Shown here piece after piece: positions 24,682 through 34,087 of a DNA stretch of 64,000 bases (positions are counted from its first letter, which is position 1; each line of letters begins with the position of its first letter). Below the pieces are notes generated by a model. It saw only the letters and a program-made list of their open reading frames with translations, did no database searches and was not told the origin of the DNA. This DNA is from JAFCUW01 sp049898325 (GTDB taxonomy: Bacteria; Pseudomonadota; Gammaproteobacteria; Burkholderiales; Burkholderiaceae_D), in the NCBI RefSeq assembly GCF_049898325.1, contig NZ_JAFCXL010000010.1:1-64000 (forward strand). Direction: 5' to 3'. The translations under genes and the position numbers were made by a program.

Positions 24682-26051
24682 GCAATCGCAGAGACTTTCT
24701 CACCCGCGCCGGCGCCGCCCTGGTGGGCGCCGCCGCCGTCAGCCGGGCCGGCGCGGCCAGCCTGCCGGAAGCACCTACCCAGTCGTCGGCCGCCACCGTG
24801 GCGCCGCCGGCGCCGCCCAACGGCCGCCCGTACCGGCCCGTGGTGACCTTGAATGGCTGGTCGCTGCCGTGGAGCATGAAGGACGGCGTCAAGCAATTTC
24901 ACCTGGTGGCCGAACCGGTGGTGCGCGAGATCGCCCCCGGCATGCACGCCACCATGTGGGGCTACAACGGCCAGAGTCCGGGGCCCACCATCGAGGTCGT
25001 CGAGGGTGACCGGGTGCGCATCTTCGTCACCAATAAACTGCCCGAGCACACCAGCATCCACTGGCACGGCCAGATCCTGCCCAACGGCATGGATGGCGTG
25101 ACGGGGCTGACCCAGCCCGGCATCCTGCCCGGTAAAACCTTCGTCTACGAATTCGTCGCCCGTCACGCGGGCACCTTCATGTACCACCCGCATGCCGACG
25201 AGATGACGCAGATGGCGATGGGCATGATGGGTTTGTGGATCACCCACCCGAAGCTGCTGTCGCAGCACGCCGTCGAGCGCGACTTCGCCTTCCTGCTGGG
25301 CGCCTTCGACATCGCTCCCGGCGCTTCCACGCCGAAGGTCAACACCATGCTCGACTTTAATCTGTGGACCTTCAACAGCCGCGCCTTTCCCGGGATCGAC
25401 CCGATGGTGGTGCGGCTGGGCGACCGCGTGCGCATCCGCGCCGGCAACCTGACCATGACGAACCACCCGATCCACCTGCACGGCCACCGCTTCGCCGTGA
25501 CGGGCACCGATGGCGGCTGGGTGCCGCCGGCGGCGCGCTGGCCGGAAGTGACCACCGATATCGCCGTCGGCCAGATGCGCGCCATCGAATTCGTGGCCGA
25601 CAATCCGGGCGACTGGGCCTTCCACTGCCACAAGTCGCATCACACCATGAACGCCATGGGCCACGATGTGCCGACCCTGATCGGGGTCGACCACCGCGGC
25701 ATCGCCAGCGAAATCAATGCGCTGATACCGGGCTACATGGTGATGGGCGACAAGGGCGGCGCGATGGGCGGCATGCGCATGCCGCTGCCGGAGAACACCC
25801 TGCCCATGATGAGCGGCGAGGGGCCGTTCGGCGGCATCGAGATGGGCGGCATGTTCACCACGCTGAAAGTGCGCGCCGGCCAGGGCCGCGACGACTACGC
25901 CGACCCCGGCTGGTACCAGCACCCGCCGGGCACGCAGGCGCGCGAGTGGACGGGAGCGGTGCCAGCGGCGCCGTCAGCGCCGTCGGCGCCGTCGGCGGGC
26001 GCCGCTGCCACCGTCACCGTCAAGCGGGGCGGGGCGCACGGCGGCCACTGA
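24678..26051 (+). CDS. Multicopper oxidase, Tat-exported (CopA/CueO-like)
   Basis: 457 residues. Twin-arginine signal (SNRRDFLTRAG). All copper sites are intact: HWHG (128-131), YHPH (169-172), HPIHLHGH (263-270), and HCH-x3-H-x4-M (316-327) with the type 1 ligands. It is a two/three-domain periplasmic enzyme, probably oxidising Cu(I) and so lowering copper toxicity. A Met/Gly-rich stretch (about 350-395: MVMGDKGGAMGGMRM) resembles CueO's copper-binding insert. The last ~30 residues are a low-complexity Ala/Pro run ending GGAHGGH. ATGA overlap with the TolC-type gene. Confidence 0.93.
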   Translation: MSNRRDFLTRAGAALVGAAAVSRAGAASLPEAPTQSSAATVAPPAPPNGRPYRPVVTLNGWSLPWSMKDGVKQFHLVAEPVVREIAPGMHATMWGYNGQSPGPTIEVVEGDRVRIFVTNKLPEHTSIHWHGQILPNGMDGVTGLTQPGILPGKTFVYEFVARHAGTFMYHPHADEMTQMAMGMMGLWITHPKLLSQHAVERDFAFLLGAFDIAPGASTPKVNTMLDFNLWTFNSRAFPGIDPMVVRLGDRVRIRAGNLTMTNHPIHLHGHRFAVTGTDGGWVPPAARWPEVTTDIAVGQMRAIEFVADNPGDWAFHCHKSHHTMNAMGHDVPTLIGVDHRGIASEINALIPGYMVMGDKGGAMGGMRMPLPENTLPMMSGEGPFGGIEMGGMFTTLKVRAGQGRDDYADPGWYQHPPGTQAREWTGAVPAAPSAPSAPSAGAAATVTVKRGGAHGGH

Positions 26052-26085
26052 ACTATTATTTCAAATTACTAGCAATTATGAAATT

Positions 26086-26646
26086 TTAATTCAAGGCAGC
26101 GCGGGCCAGCCAGGCCTCGCGCTCGATCGCGTACACCGACGTGTCGATGTCGTACCAGCGCTCGATGCCGCGGTAGCTCATGCCGAGCCGTTGCATGACC
26201 CGGGCCGAGGCGCTGTTGTCCTGGTTGCACACGGCCAGCAGGCGCGGCACCCGCAGCACCTCGAAGGCGTGGCCCGCCATGGCGCGCGCCGCTTCCGAGG
26301 CGTAACCCTGGCCCCAGGTCGCGGGCAGCAGGCGCCAGCCGATTTCGAGGGGATTGGCGGCGTCGCGCGCCAGATGCTGGATGCAGCCGGCGCCGATCAG
26401 CTGGCCGCTGGCGTGGTCGATGAACGCCCACCAGCCGTAGCCGAAGGTGCGCCAGTTGTCCTTGACCCTGGCGATGATGGCCACGGTTTCTGCGGCCGTT
26501 TCCGGCCGCCCGCTGATGTAGCGCATCACCTCGGGCATGCTGTTGAGGTGTTGCAGGCCGTCGTAATGGCAGTCGTCGAGCGGTTCGAGGCGCAGGCGCG
26601 CAGTGCGAAGGACGGGAAAGGGCGTGCTGGGGTCGGCTGACGTCAT
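26086..26646 (-). CDS. GNAT family acetyltransferase (RimJ/RimL type)
   Basis: About 186 residues from ATG 26646; the frame also offers 26655 and a TTG at 26679. Core features are TARLRLEPL at the N-terminus, EIGWRLLPATWGQGYASEAA (acetyl-CoA loop Q-G-Y-A) and LGMSYRGIERWYDID at the end. It probably N-acetylates a protein or small amine. It converges on the multicopper oxidase with a 34-base gap. Confidence 0.88.
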   Translation of the reverse strand: MTSADPSTPFPVLRTARLRLEPLDDCHYDGLQHLNSMPEVMRYISGRPETAAETVAIIARVKDNWRTFGYGWWAFIDHASGQLIGAGCIQHLARDAANPLEIGWRLLPATWGQGYASEAARAMAGHAFEVLRVPRLLAVCNQDNSASARVMQRLGMSYRGIERWYDIDTSVYAIEREAWLARAALN

Positions 26647-26709
26647 TGCATACATGAATGATTTACAAAGAGTTCGCAATATAAATCATTCGCCGGCCCG
26701 CCGCACGCT

Positions 26710-27138
26710 TCACAGCGCTGCCGGCGCCGGACTGGCCAGCGGGGCGCCGTTCGCGAAGCCCGTCTCGGCGCCCCACAGCATCGATGCGCGCGCCAGCAGC
26801 ACCGCCTCGCCGTCGGCCAGATAGCCATCGGCGTCGGCGATGTGCCACATCGCCTGCAGCAGGCGGCGGCGCAGGGCGGGGTCGGCAATGTCGAGCAGCA
26901 GGCTGTCGAGCACGGCGGGATCGAGCTGGATCACGCCATGGTGGGCGCCGGCCAGCAGGTCTTCGCACAGGTCCTGCAGCAACTGGCGGAAGCTGTCGCG
27001 GTCAAGCGCAATATGGGCCAGGATGCGGCTGTGATCGAGCGCATCGAGTTCGCTGGGCAGCACGTTGCCGTCGACCACCATGGTCAGGGCCAGCAGGCGG
27101 CCGGCGGCCTGGGGACTATTGCTTGGGTAGTTGCGCAT
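26710..27138 (-). CDS. TerB-like tellurite-resistance domain protein
   Basis: 142 residues from ATG 27138, with AAGGAG eight bases upstream. Helical TerB-type repeats are visible, with acidic metal-binding turns (VVDGNVLPSELDAL near residue 28 and IADADGYLADGEAVL near 115). TerB proteins are cytoplasmic and often act with TerC membrane proteins; TerC lies just upstream on the same strand (27203-28165), so the two are probably one operon. Confidence 0.82.
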   Translation of the reverse strand: MRNYPSNSPQAAGRLLALTMVVDGNVLPSELDALDHSRILAHIALDRDSFRQLLQDLCEDLLAGAHHGVIQLDPAVLDSLLLDIADPALRRRLLQAMWHIADADGYLADGEAVLLARASMLWGAETGFANGAPLASPAPAAL

Positions 27139-27202
27139 GATAAAACTCCTTGTAAAGTCGGTCGATGGGCCGGCGGCAGGGTGCCGCCGGCCTTGCTTGC
27201 AG

Positions 27203-28165
27203 TTACTTGCCATCCTTGCGTGCCACCAGCAGGCTGGCCACCACGCTGGCCCCGATCAGCACCGCCACCACCGTCAGCGACGCTTGCACGGGCACGTGGT
27301 ACCACGGCATGATCAGCATCTTGACGCCGATGAAGGTGAGCACCATCGCCAGCCCATACTTGAGCAGGTGAAAGCGGTCGGCCACGTCCACCAGCAGGAA
27401 GTACAGGGCGCGCAGACCCATGATGGCGAACAGGTTCGAGGTGAACACGATGAACGGATCGGTGGTGATGGCGAAGATGGCGGGAATCGAATCGACCGCG
27501 AACACCAGGTCGGTCACCTCGATCAGTATCAGCACCAGCAGCAGGGGCGTCACGTAGCGCACGCCGTTCTGGCGCACGAAGAAACGCTCGCCATGGTCGC
27601 CCGCGGCCACCCGCAGATGGCGCCGCGCCAGCCGCATCACCCAGTTGTTGGCCACGTCGGGCGGGGCGTCGCTGGCCACCATCATGCGCACGCCCGTCAC
27701 CAGCAGGAAGGCGCCGAACAGGTAGAGCACCCAGGAAAACTCGCTGACCACCCAGGCGCCTGCCAGGATCATCACGGCGCGCATGGCGATCGCCCCCAGC
27801 ACGCCGTAGATCAGGACCCGGCGCTGGTACTGGCGCGGCACCTGGAAGGCGGTGAAGATCAGCAGGAACACGAAGACGTTGTCGACCGACAGGGCTTTCT
27901 CGATCAGGTAGCCGGAGAAGAACTCGAGCGCCTTGGCGTCGGCCACGGCAGCCCCGCTGGTCTCGCGCAGGTACCACCACAGGCCGCCATTGAACAGCAG
28001 CGCCATGCTCACCCATACCAGCGACCAGATGCCCGCTTCCTTGACGCTGACCTTGTGCGCCTTGTTGCCGCCAAACACAAATAAATCGAGCGCCAGCATC
28101 AGCAGCACGAAGGCGATGAAGCCTGCCCACATGGGGGCGCTCGCAATGCTTTCCAAACCGTTCAT
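27203..28165 (-). CDS. TerC-family integral membrane protein (Alx-like)
   Basis: 320 residues with about nine membrane segments and the paired acidic motifs of the family: ALSVDNVFVF and EVTDLVFAVDSIPAIFAIT, in which the Asp residues bind a cation. Family members export Mn(II) or load metals into secreted proteins. The start at 28165 follows a GGGAG box. The gap to the divergent NhaR gene is only 118 bases, too short for a long riboswitch leader. Confidence 0.92.
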   Translation of the reverse strand: MNGLESIASAPMWAGFIAFVLLMLALDLFVFGGNKAHKVSVKEAGIWSLVWVSMALLFNGGLWWYLRETSGAAVADAKALEFFSGYLIEKALSVDNVFVFLLIFTAFQVPRQYQRRVLIYGVLGAIAMRAVMILAGAWVVSEFSWVLYLFGAFLLVTGVRMMVASDAPPDVANNWVMRLARRHLRVAAGDHGERFFVRQNGVRYVTPLLLVLILIEVTDLVFAVDSIPAIFAITTDPFIVFTSNLFAIMGLRALYFLLVDVADRFHLLKYGLAMVLTFIGVKMLIMPWYHVPVQASLTVVAVLIGASVVASLLVARKDGK

Positions 28166-28251
28166 GGGACTCTCCCGCAGCGTTAATCGAATCGTGACAG
28201 CGATCGTATAGGCAGTCAAAGCATCGTACAATGCGAATTCAATACATCATC

Positions 28252-28270
28252 ACATCGAATATTTCGATGT
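28252..28270. promoter_or_regulatory. Palindrome between terC-like and nhaR-like genes
   Basis: ACATCGAA-TAT-TTCGATGT is a perfect inverted repeat with eight-base arms, lying 14 bases before the regulator's start and 87 before the TerC start. It fits a LysR-type binding site (T-N11-A), consistent with autoregulation and control of the divergent TerC/TerB operon. The site is seen; the assignment is inference. Confidence 0.55.
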
Positions 28271-28283
28271 ATTAAGGGAATCG

Positions 28284-29183
28284 GTGGCCAATCTCAATTA
28301 CAAGCACCTGCGCTATTTCTGGACCGTGGCGCGCACCGGCAGCATCGCCCGCGCGGCGGCGCAGTTGCACCTGGCGCCCCAGTCGATCTCGGGGCAGCTC
28401 AGCGAATTTGCCGACAGCCTGGGGGTGGAACTGTTTCGCAAGGCGGGCCGGGGGCTCGAATTGACCGACATGGGGCGGCGCATTCTCGGCCATGCCGACA
28501 CCATCTTCGGCGCCGGCGACGAATTGCTCGAGGCCGTGCGCGACCAGGGCGCCAGCGTGGCCGCGCCGTTCCGGGTCGGCTGCGCCGATTCGGTCTCGAA
28601 GCTGATCGCCAGCCGGGTGGTGGAGCCGGCGCTGCACCTGGCCACGCCCGTGCGGCTGATCTGCCGCGAGGGCCGGCTCGACAGCCTGGTGGCCGAACTG
28701 GCGGTGCACCGGCTCGACCTGATCATCGCCGACCGTCCCATGCCGGCCCACTTCAGCGTGCGCGGCCACAGCCACCTGCTGGGGCAGAGCGGGATGACGG
28801 CATTTGCCACGCCGGCGCTGGCGGCGCGATTTGGCAGCGATTTCCCCCACTGCCTCGACGGCGCGCCGATGCTGCTGCCGGGCGAGGATTTCGCCATTTA
28901 CCACCGCCTGCTGCGCTGGCTCGACGAGTCCCGCGTGCACCCCCGCATCGTCGGCGAGTTTGACGACAGCGCCATGATGAAAGCATTCGGCCAGCGCGGC
29001 GCCGGGGTTTTTTTTTCTCCCACCGTGATCGCCCCGCAGGTGAGCGAGCAGTACGGCGTGACGGCGCTGGGGCAGGCCGATGCGCTCGTCGAGCAGGTCT
29101 ACGGCATTTCCACCGAGCGGGGCCTGCGCCATCCGGCCAGCGTGGCAATCGGCGCGGCGGCGCGCGCGACCTTTGTTACCTGA
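28284..29183 (+). CDS. nhaR: LysR-family regulator, NhaR-like
   Basis: 299 residues from GTG 28284 with AAGGGA upstream. The N-terminus (LNYKHLRYFWTVARTGSIARAAAQLHLAP) is the NhaR form of the LysR helix-turn-helix. The effector domain (about 90-295) is of periplasmic-binding-protein type. NhaR senses sodium/pH in Escherichia coli; here the divergent TerC-type transporter is its natural target, since no nhaA is adjacent. The symbol is by family resemblance. Confidence 0.85.
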   Translation: MANLNYKHLRYFWTVARTGSIARAAAQLHLAPQSISGQLSEFADSLGVELFRKAGRGLELTDMGRRILGHADTIFGAGDELLEAVRDQGASVAAPFRVGCADSVSKLIASRVVEPALHLATPVRLICREGRLDSLVAELAVHRLDLIIADRPMPAHFSVRGHSHLLGQSGMTAFATPALAARFGSDFPHCLDGAPMLLPGEDFAIYHRLLRWLDESRVHPRIVGEFDDSAMMKAFGQRGAGVFFSPTVIAPQVSEQYGVTALGQADALVEQVYGISTERGLRHPASVAIGAAARATFVT

Positions 29184-29301
29184 GCGTGCACGCCAGGCCT
29201 TCGCCTGCACGCCGGCGGCGCAAGCGCTATGATCGTGCCAGAGCGTCGCCTGCAAGCGGCGCCGCCGATCACTGCACCACCTGATGAGAACCGGACGCCC
29301 C

Positions 29302-30312
29302 ATGAAAGCTGTTGGATATCACCATTGCCTGCCCATCGATGACCCACTGGCGCTGGAAGACCTGGTCTTGCCGGCGCCCACCCCGCTCGCGCGCGACCTG
29401 CTGGTGCGGGTGCGCGCCGTGTCGGTCAACCCCGTCGACACCAAGATTCGCCTGCGCCGCGCGCCGGCCGATGGGCAGACGGCGGTGCTGGGCTGGGACG
29501 CCGTCGGCATCGTCGAGGCCATGGGTGCGGACGTGACGGGCTTTGCCATCGGTGACCGGGTGTTCTATGCGGGCGCGCTTGACCGCCCGGGCAGCAACAG
29601 CGAGCTGCAACTGGTCGACGAGCGCATCGTCGCCAGGGCGCCGGCCAGCCTGAGCGACAGCGAAGCGGCCGCGCTGCCGCTGACCGCCATCACCGCCTGG
29701 GAGTTGCTGTTCGACCGCCTGCGCATGCCGCTGGGCGGCGCCAGCGGCAAGACATTGCTCATCGTCGGCGGCGCCGGCGGGGTCGGCTCGATCCTGATCC
29801 AGCTGGCGCGCCAGCTGACCGGGCTGCGGGTGGTGGCCACCGCCTCGCGCGCGGCCACGCGCGACTGGTGCCTGGCACTGGGCGCACACCTGGTGCTCGA
29901 TCATGCCATGCCGCTGGCGCCGCAACTGGCCGCGGCCGGCATCGACGCGGTCGACGCGGTGGCGTCGCTGACCCACACCGAGGCCCATTACGCCGACCTG
30001 ATCGCCTGCATCCGTCCGCAGGGCCAGCTGGCGCTGATCGACGATCCCGCGCAGCTCGACGCCGTGGCCCTCAAGACCAAGTCGATTTCACTGCACTGGG
30101 AACTGATGTTTACCCGCTCGCTGTTCCACACCGACGACATGGCCGAGCAGGGCAAGCTGCTCGCCCGGGTCGCCGCGCTGGTCGACGAGGGCCGCATCCG
30201 CACCACCCTCAATGCCAGTTTCGGCACCATCACGGCGGCCAACCTGCGCCGCGCGCACGCGCTGCTCGAGAGCGGCACGGCGCAGGGCAAGGTGGTGCTG
30301 GCCGGTTTCTGA
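29302..30312 (+). CDS. Zinc-type alcohol dehydrogenase / quinone oxidoreductase-like protein
   Basis: 336 residues of the medium-chain dehydrogenase family. GroES-like N-terminus (VRVRAVSVNPVDTKIRLR) and Rossmann motif LIVGGAGGVGSILIQLA (about 153-169). Catalytic-zinc cysteines and histidines are not visible, which fits the zinc-free NADPH:quinone reductase branch. The start is at ATG 29302 (MKAVGYHHCL). No pathway neighbours are evident. Confidence 0.9.
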   Translation: MKAVGYHHCLPIDDPLALEDLVLPAPTPLARDLLVRVRAVSVNPVDTKIRLRRAPADGQTAVLGWDAVGIVEAMGADVTGFAIGDRVFYAGALDRPGSNSELQLVDERIVARAPASLSDSEAAALPLTAITAWELLFDRLRMPLGGASGKTLLIVGGAGGVGSILIQLARQLTGLRVVATASRAATRDWCLALGAHLVLDHAMPLAPQLAAAGIDAVDAVASLTHTEAHYADLIACIRPQGQLALIDDPAQLDAVALKTKSISLHWELMFTRSLFHTDDMAEQGKLLARVAALVDEGRIRTTLNASFGTITAANLRRAHALLESGTAQGKVVLAGF

Positions 30313-30330
30313 GTCCGCCGGCCCCACCGC

Positions 30331-32868
30331 TCAGAAGCGGTAGTTCAGGCGCGCATACACGTAGCGGCCGGCGCGCCCGAACGGCGAGCGGTTCGCGTAG
30401 GGCACCGCGCCGGTGGTGTTGAGGGAGGCGGGCAGGGCGTCCGGGTAGATATCGAACAGGTTGTCCGCACCGAGCGCGATTTCGGTCGCTGCGGTGAGCC
30501 TGTAGCGCGCCTCGGCGTTGACGATGGTTTTCGGCGTGAGCACGAAGTCGAGCGCCTCGGTCGTGCCGGCCGACACCACCTCGCCGTAGCGGGTGACGTT
30601 GAGCGAGCCGCCCCAGGCCTCACCCTTCCAGTTGGCGCCGGCGCTGATCTTGTTTTTCGGCTGGCCCCGTTCCAGGCTGACGATGTTGGCGCGGCCGAAC
30701 AGGATGGGCGCCGGATTGAGCGCCGATAACTGCGCCGTGGCCGGGGTGCGCGTCACCTCGGTCTTGTTGTAGTTGCCGGCCAGGGTCAGGTCGAGGCGGC
30801 CCCAGCTTTGCTTGCGCAGCGGCCAGTTCAGCACCACGTCGATGCCGTCGGTGCTCGTGTCGACGCCGTTGATGAAGAAGCGCCCGCCGCCCACGCCCGT
30901 CAGGCCCAGGGTTTGCAGGTACTGGCGCACGCCGGTGGAGGTCAGGTTTTCCGACAGCACGATGCGGTTGTCGATGTTGATGCGGTAGGCGTCGGCGGTG
31001 ATGCTGACCGGGCCCAGCTTCCACACCGCGCCCAGCGAATAATTGACCGATTTTTCCGCTTCCAGCGGCTTGGCGCCCAGCGCGATGGCGGCCGCGTCGC
31101 CCGGCTTGAAGGTGGCGATATTGAAGGCCACGCCGTCGATGAAGGTCATCGAGGTGGAGGTGTAGTACTGCTGCTGGGGAGACGGCGCGCGAAAGCCGTT
31201 CTGCACCGCGCCGCGCAGGGCGAAGGCGGGCGTGAACTCGTAGCGCAGGGCCAGTTTGCCGGTGAGGTTGCTGCCGAAGTCGGAGTAGCGCTCGGCGCGC
31301 GCCGCCAGCGAGGCCAGCAGTTCAGGCCGCAGGCGGGTTTCCAGGTCGATGAAGGCGCCCACCGAGTGGCGGCTGGCATCGACCGCGTTGGCCGGCGTGT
31401 AGCCGGGGAAGACCTGGGCGCCGGCGGCGGTGGGCAGGCCGCTGGCCAGCACGGCGCCGCCGTAGCGGTAGGAATCGGGTTCACCCGCCCACAACTGGTA
31501 ATTTTCGCCCCGCAGCTCGGCCCCCAGCGCCACGTTCAGGGGCGCCGCCAGGCCCACCTCGACGGGACGCACCGCCGAGAAATTGCCGGTCAGTTGCTGG
31601 TAGCCGAAGCCGCCCGCGTAAAACGCCGTCTTGCTGGTGGGGCCGATCGAGCGGTTGAGCGAGTTGCTGACGTCAAAATCGAGCTTGTTCTTGCCGTACA
31701 CCACCGAGGTGTCGAAATCCCAGCCATTGTTGGTCCAGCTGGTGCCCAGCGCGGCGCTGTAGTCGTCGACGATGCTGCCGATCAGCGGCAGGTAGCCGTC
31801 CGGATACAGGGCGACGATGTTCTCGTCCTGCAGGGGGCGGCGGAAGAAGCCGGCCGAATCGGACTGGCGCCGCTGGTAGCTGGCCCAGGCGTAGAGCTTG
31901 CGGCCGTCGTCGAGGGTGCGGCCGGCGTTGGCGAACAGGGTCGCCTGTTTCAGTTCCGGCTCGCCCGACCAGGTGTCGAAGCGATTGGCAGTCAGTTCGC
32001 GCGGATCGAAGGCGCCGTTGACCTTGGCGTAAAACTGGCGCACATCGTAGCCGCTGCGTTCGGAATGCTGCTGTTTTTTCAGTTCTGCCGACAGGGTCAG
32101 GAAGCCGTCCTCGCCCAGGCTGAAACCCTTCCAGCCGCCGACGGTGACGGTGCCGCCGTCGGTGCGGCTGCGTTCTGTGGGCGCGTTCAGCGCCAGGCCG
32201 GCCGGGGCGGCGCCGGGATTGAAGCCGTACGTCGTGTCGCGCACGCCCGCATTGACGGACAGGGCGCCGCCGCTGCGGTTTTCGCGCAGGCGGAAGTTGA
32301 TCACGCCGGCAATTGCGTCCGAGCCGTACTGGGCGGCGGCGCCATCGCGCAGCACTTCGACGGTGGAGATGGCGAAGGCGGGGATGGTATTGAGGTAGAC
32401 CGAGGCCGAGCCGCGGCCGACGGTGCCGTTGACGTTGACGAGCGCGGAAGCGTGGCGGCGTTTCGAATTGACCAGCACCAGCACCTGGTCGGGCGCCAGG
32501 CCGCGCAGGGTGACGGGGCGCACGGTGTCGGTGGCGTCGGTCAGGCCGGGACGGGGAAAGTTCAGCGCCGGCAGGGCCGCCGCCAGCGCCTCGGCCACTT
32601 CGGTGACGCCGCGATTGGTGAGGGCCTCGGCGGAGACGACGTCGACGGGCGAGGCCGTATCGAGCACCGAGCGGTTCGACACGCGGGTGCCGGTGACGAT
32701 GATGCTGGCGGTGGGCTCGCCGGGCTCGCTGGCGCGCTGGCCGGCGGCGTGCGCGGCCAGCGGCATGCCGGCGCACAGGGCAGCGATGGCGCAGCCGATG
32801 GCGTGCAGCCGGAACAGCGGGTTGGTGGGGGTGGTGGTGCGCGCTTGCGCGATGCCTGCGGAAATCAT
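30331..32868 (-). CDS. TonB-dependent outer-membrane receptor
   Basis: 845 residues. Start at 32868 (MISAGIAQ) with AAGGG upstream; the open frame continues to 32931. A signal peptide runs to about residue 43 (CAIAALCAGMPLAAHA), the TonB box region is ASIIVTGTR, a plug domain follows (DVVSAEALTNRGVTEVAEAL; LRGLAPDQVLVLVN) and the beta-barrel ends with an aromatic residue (YARLNYRF). The plug's style is that of vitamin/sugar or unknown-substrate receptors. No siderophore genes are nearby, so the ligand is open. Confidence 0.92.
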   Translation of the reverse strand: MISAGIAQARTTTPTNPLFRLHAIGCAIAALCAGMPLAAHAAGQRASEPGEPTASIIVTGTRVSNRSVLDTASPVDVVSAEALTNRGVTEVAEALAAALPALNFPRPGLTDATDTVRPVTLRGLAPDQVLVLVNSKRRHASALVNVNGTVGRGSASVYLNTIPAFAISTVEVLRDGAAAQYGSDAIAGVINFRLRENRSGGALSVNAGVRDTTYGFNPGAAPAGLALNAPTERSRTDGGTVTVGGWKGFSLGEDGFLTLSAELKKQQHSERSGYDVRQFYAKVNGAFDPRELTANRFDTWSGEPELKQATLFANAGRTLDDGRKLYAWASYQRRQSDSAGFFRRPLQDENIVALYPDGYLPLIGSIVDDYSAALGTSWTNNGWDFDTSVVYGKNKLDFDVSNSLNRSIGPTSKTAFYAGGFGYQQLTGNFSAVRPVEVGLAAPLNVALGAELRGENYQLWAGEPDSYRYGGAVLASGLPTAAGAQVFPGYTPANAVDASRHSVGAFIDLETRLRPELLASLAARAERYSDFGSNLTGKLALRYEFTPAFALRGAVQNGFRAPSPQQQYYTSTSMTFIDGVAFNIATFKPGDAAAIALGAKPLEAEKSVNYSLGAVWKLGPVSITADAYRINIDNRIVLSENLTSTGVRQYLQTLGLTGVGGGRFFINGVDTSTDGIDVVLNWPLRKQSWGRLDLTLAGNYNKTEVTRTPATAQLSALNPAPILFGRANIVSLERGQPKNKISAGANWKGEAWGGSLNVTRYGEVVSAGTTEALDFVLTPKTIVNAEARYRLTAATEIALGADNLFDIYPDALPASLNTTGAVPYANRSPFGRAGRYVYARLNYRF

Positions 32869-33065
32869 GCTGCCCTTTTGTCTGGTAGAACGGCGCGCGT
32901 CGGCGGCGCCGGCAGTGGCGCGATTGCGCACTGCCGACGCAGTTTATCGTTGCAGTCGGGAATTTCTAACGATTGATTATCGATATGTAAATGCGTTTTT
33001 TGTGGCGCATGTCGGCGCCCGCCGTGCCTGTTCGCCACGGGCGCGCGGCCCACCGCTGCCAGCGC

Positions 33066-33962
33066 TCAGTCGATGGCGGCCGGCCTGGCTGGCGGCCGTG
33101 GCGGCGCCTGCGGTGTGCCGCGCGCGGCGAGCACGATGGCAGACAGGATCAGGGCGGCGCCGGCCAGCACGCGTGGCGCCGGCTGCTGGCCGAACAGCCA
33201 CCAGGCGCAGCCGATGGCGTAGACGGGTTCGAGCGAGAGGATCATGCCGGCGCCGCGCGCGCTCAGGCCCGCCAGGCTGGTGACGAACAGCCATTGCGCC
33301 AGCCCCGTGCAGAACACCCCCAGCAGGGCCAGGAACCCCCAGTCGGCCTGGCCCAGCGCGCCCAGTTTGCCCAGCGCAAACGGCGCCAGCACCGCGCAGA
33401 CGACGGCGTTTTGCCAGAACGCCACCTGCATCGCCGCCATGCCCCGCGCGCCGCGCCGGTTGGCGATGGCCAGCAGGGCAAACGACAGGCCGGAAGCGAT
33501 GCCCCACAGCAGGCCGGCGGTGCCATGGTCACGGTAGTCGAAGGACGGGGTGACCAGCAGCAGTCCCAGTGTGACCAGGCCCAGCAGCGCGGTCTCGGTG
33601 GCGCCGATCCGTTCACGAAACACCAGCACATCGAGCACGGCGATCAGGGCGGGAAAGCTGGCAAAGCCCAGCGTCGCCACGGCCACGCCGCCCACCTTGA
33701 CGGCGACAAAAAAGCTCACCCAGTGGGCTGCCAGTAGCAGGCCGGTCAGGCCGAGCACGCCCAACTGCGGGCCGGACAGGCCCTTGAGCAGGGGGCGGCG
33801 GCGCAGCCGCGCGATCAGGGCCAGCGCGGCCACGGCAAACGCGGCCCGGCCGAAGGTGATGACGCTGGCGTCGGCGTGGATGAGGGCGCCGAAGATGCCC
33901 GTCAGGCCGAACAGCACGGCGGCGAGATGCGCCGCCGTCAGCGCCGTACGATGGGGGGACAT
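33066..33962 (-). CDS. DMT-superfamily (EamA) transporter
   Basis: 298 residues with ten predicted membrane segments arranged as two EamA repeats. Typical motifs are HLAAVLFGLTGIFGALIHAD at the N-terminus and ILSLEPVYAIGCAWWLFGQ in the second repeat. These inner-membrane proteins export metabolites, often amino acids. The last residues (about 280-298) are a Pro/Arg-rich tail. Substrate unknown. Confidence 0.9.
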   Translation of the reverse strand: MSPHRTALTAAHLAAVLFGLTGIFGALIHADASVITFGRAAFAVAALALIARLRRRPLLKGLSGPQLGVLGLTGLLLAAHWVSFFVAVKVGGVAVATLGFASFPALIAVLDVLVFRERIGATETALLGLVTLGLLLVTPSFDYRDHGTAGLLWGIASGLSFALLAIANRRGARGMAAMQVAFWQNAVVCAVLAPFALGKLGALGQADWGFLALLGVFCTGLAQWLFVTSLAGLSARGAGMILSLEPVYAIGCAWWLFGQQPAPRVLAGAALILSAIVLAARGTPQAPPRPPARPAAID

Positions 33963-34087
33963 GCGGGTTCACTTTCCGGTGGCGGGCGGCGCCGTGGTGG
34001 CGCGGCCGGTCCGGTACTATAAGCGATCGGCGCTGCGGCGGGCGACAAAGGCACGCCGCCCCGCGGCATGCCGCAGGCCGCAGGCCG

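Noticed and set aside
28166..28283. yybP-ykoY manganese riboswitch before the TerC gene
   Set aside because: The whole divergent gap is 118 bases and must hold two promoters. I saw no conserved riboswitch core.
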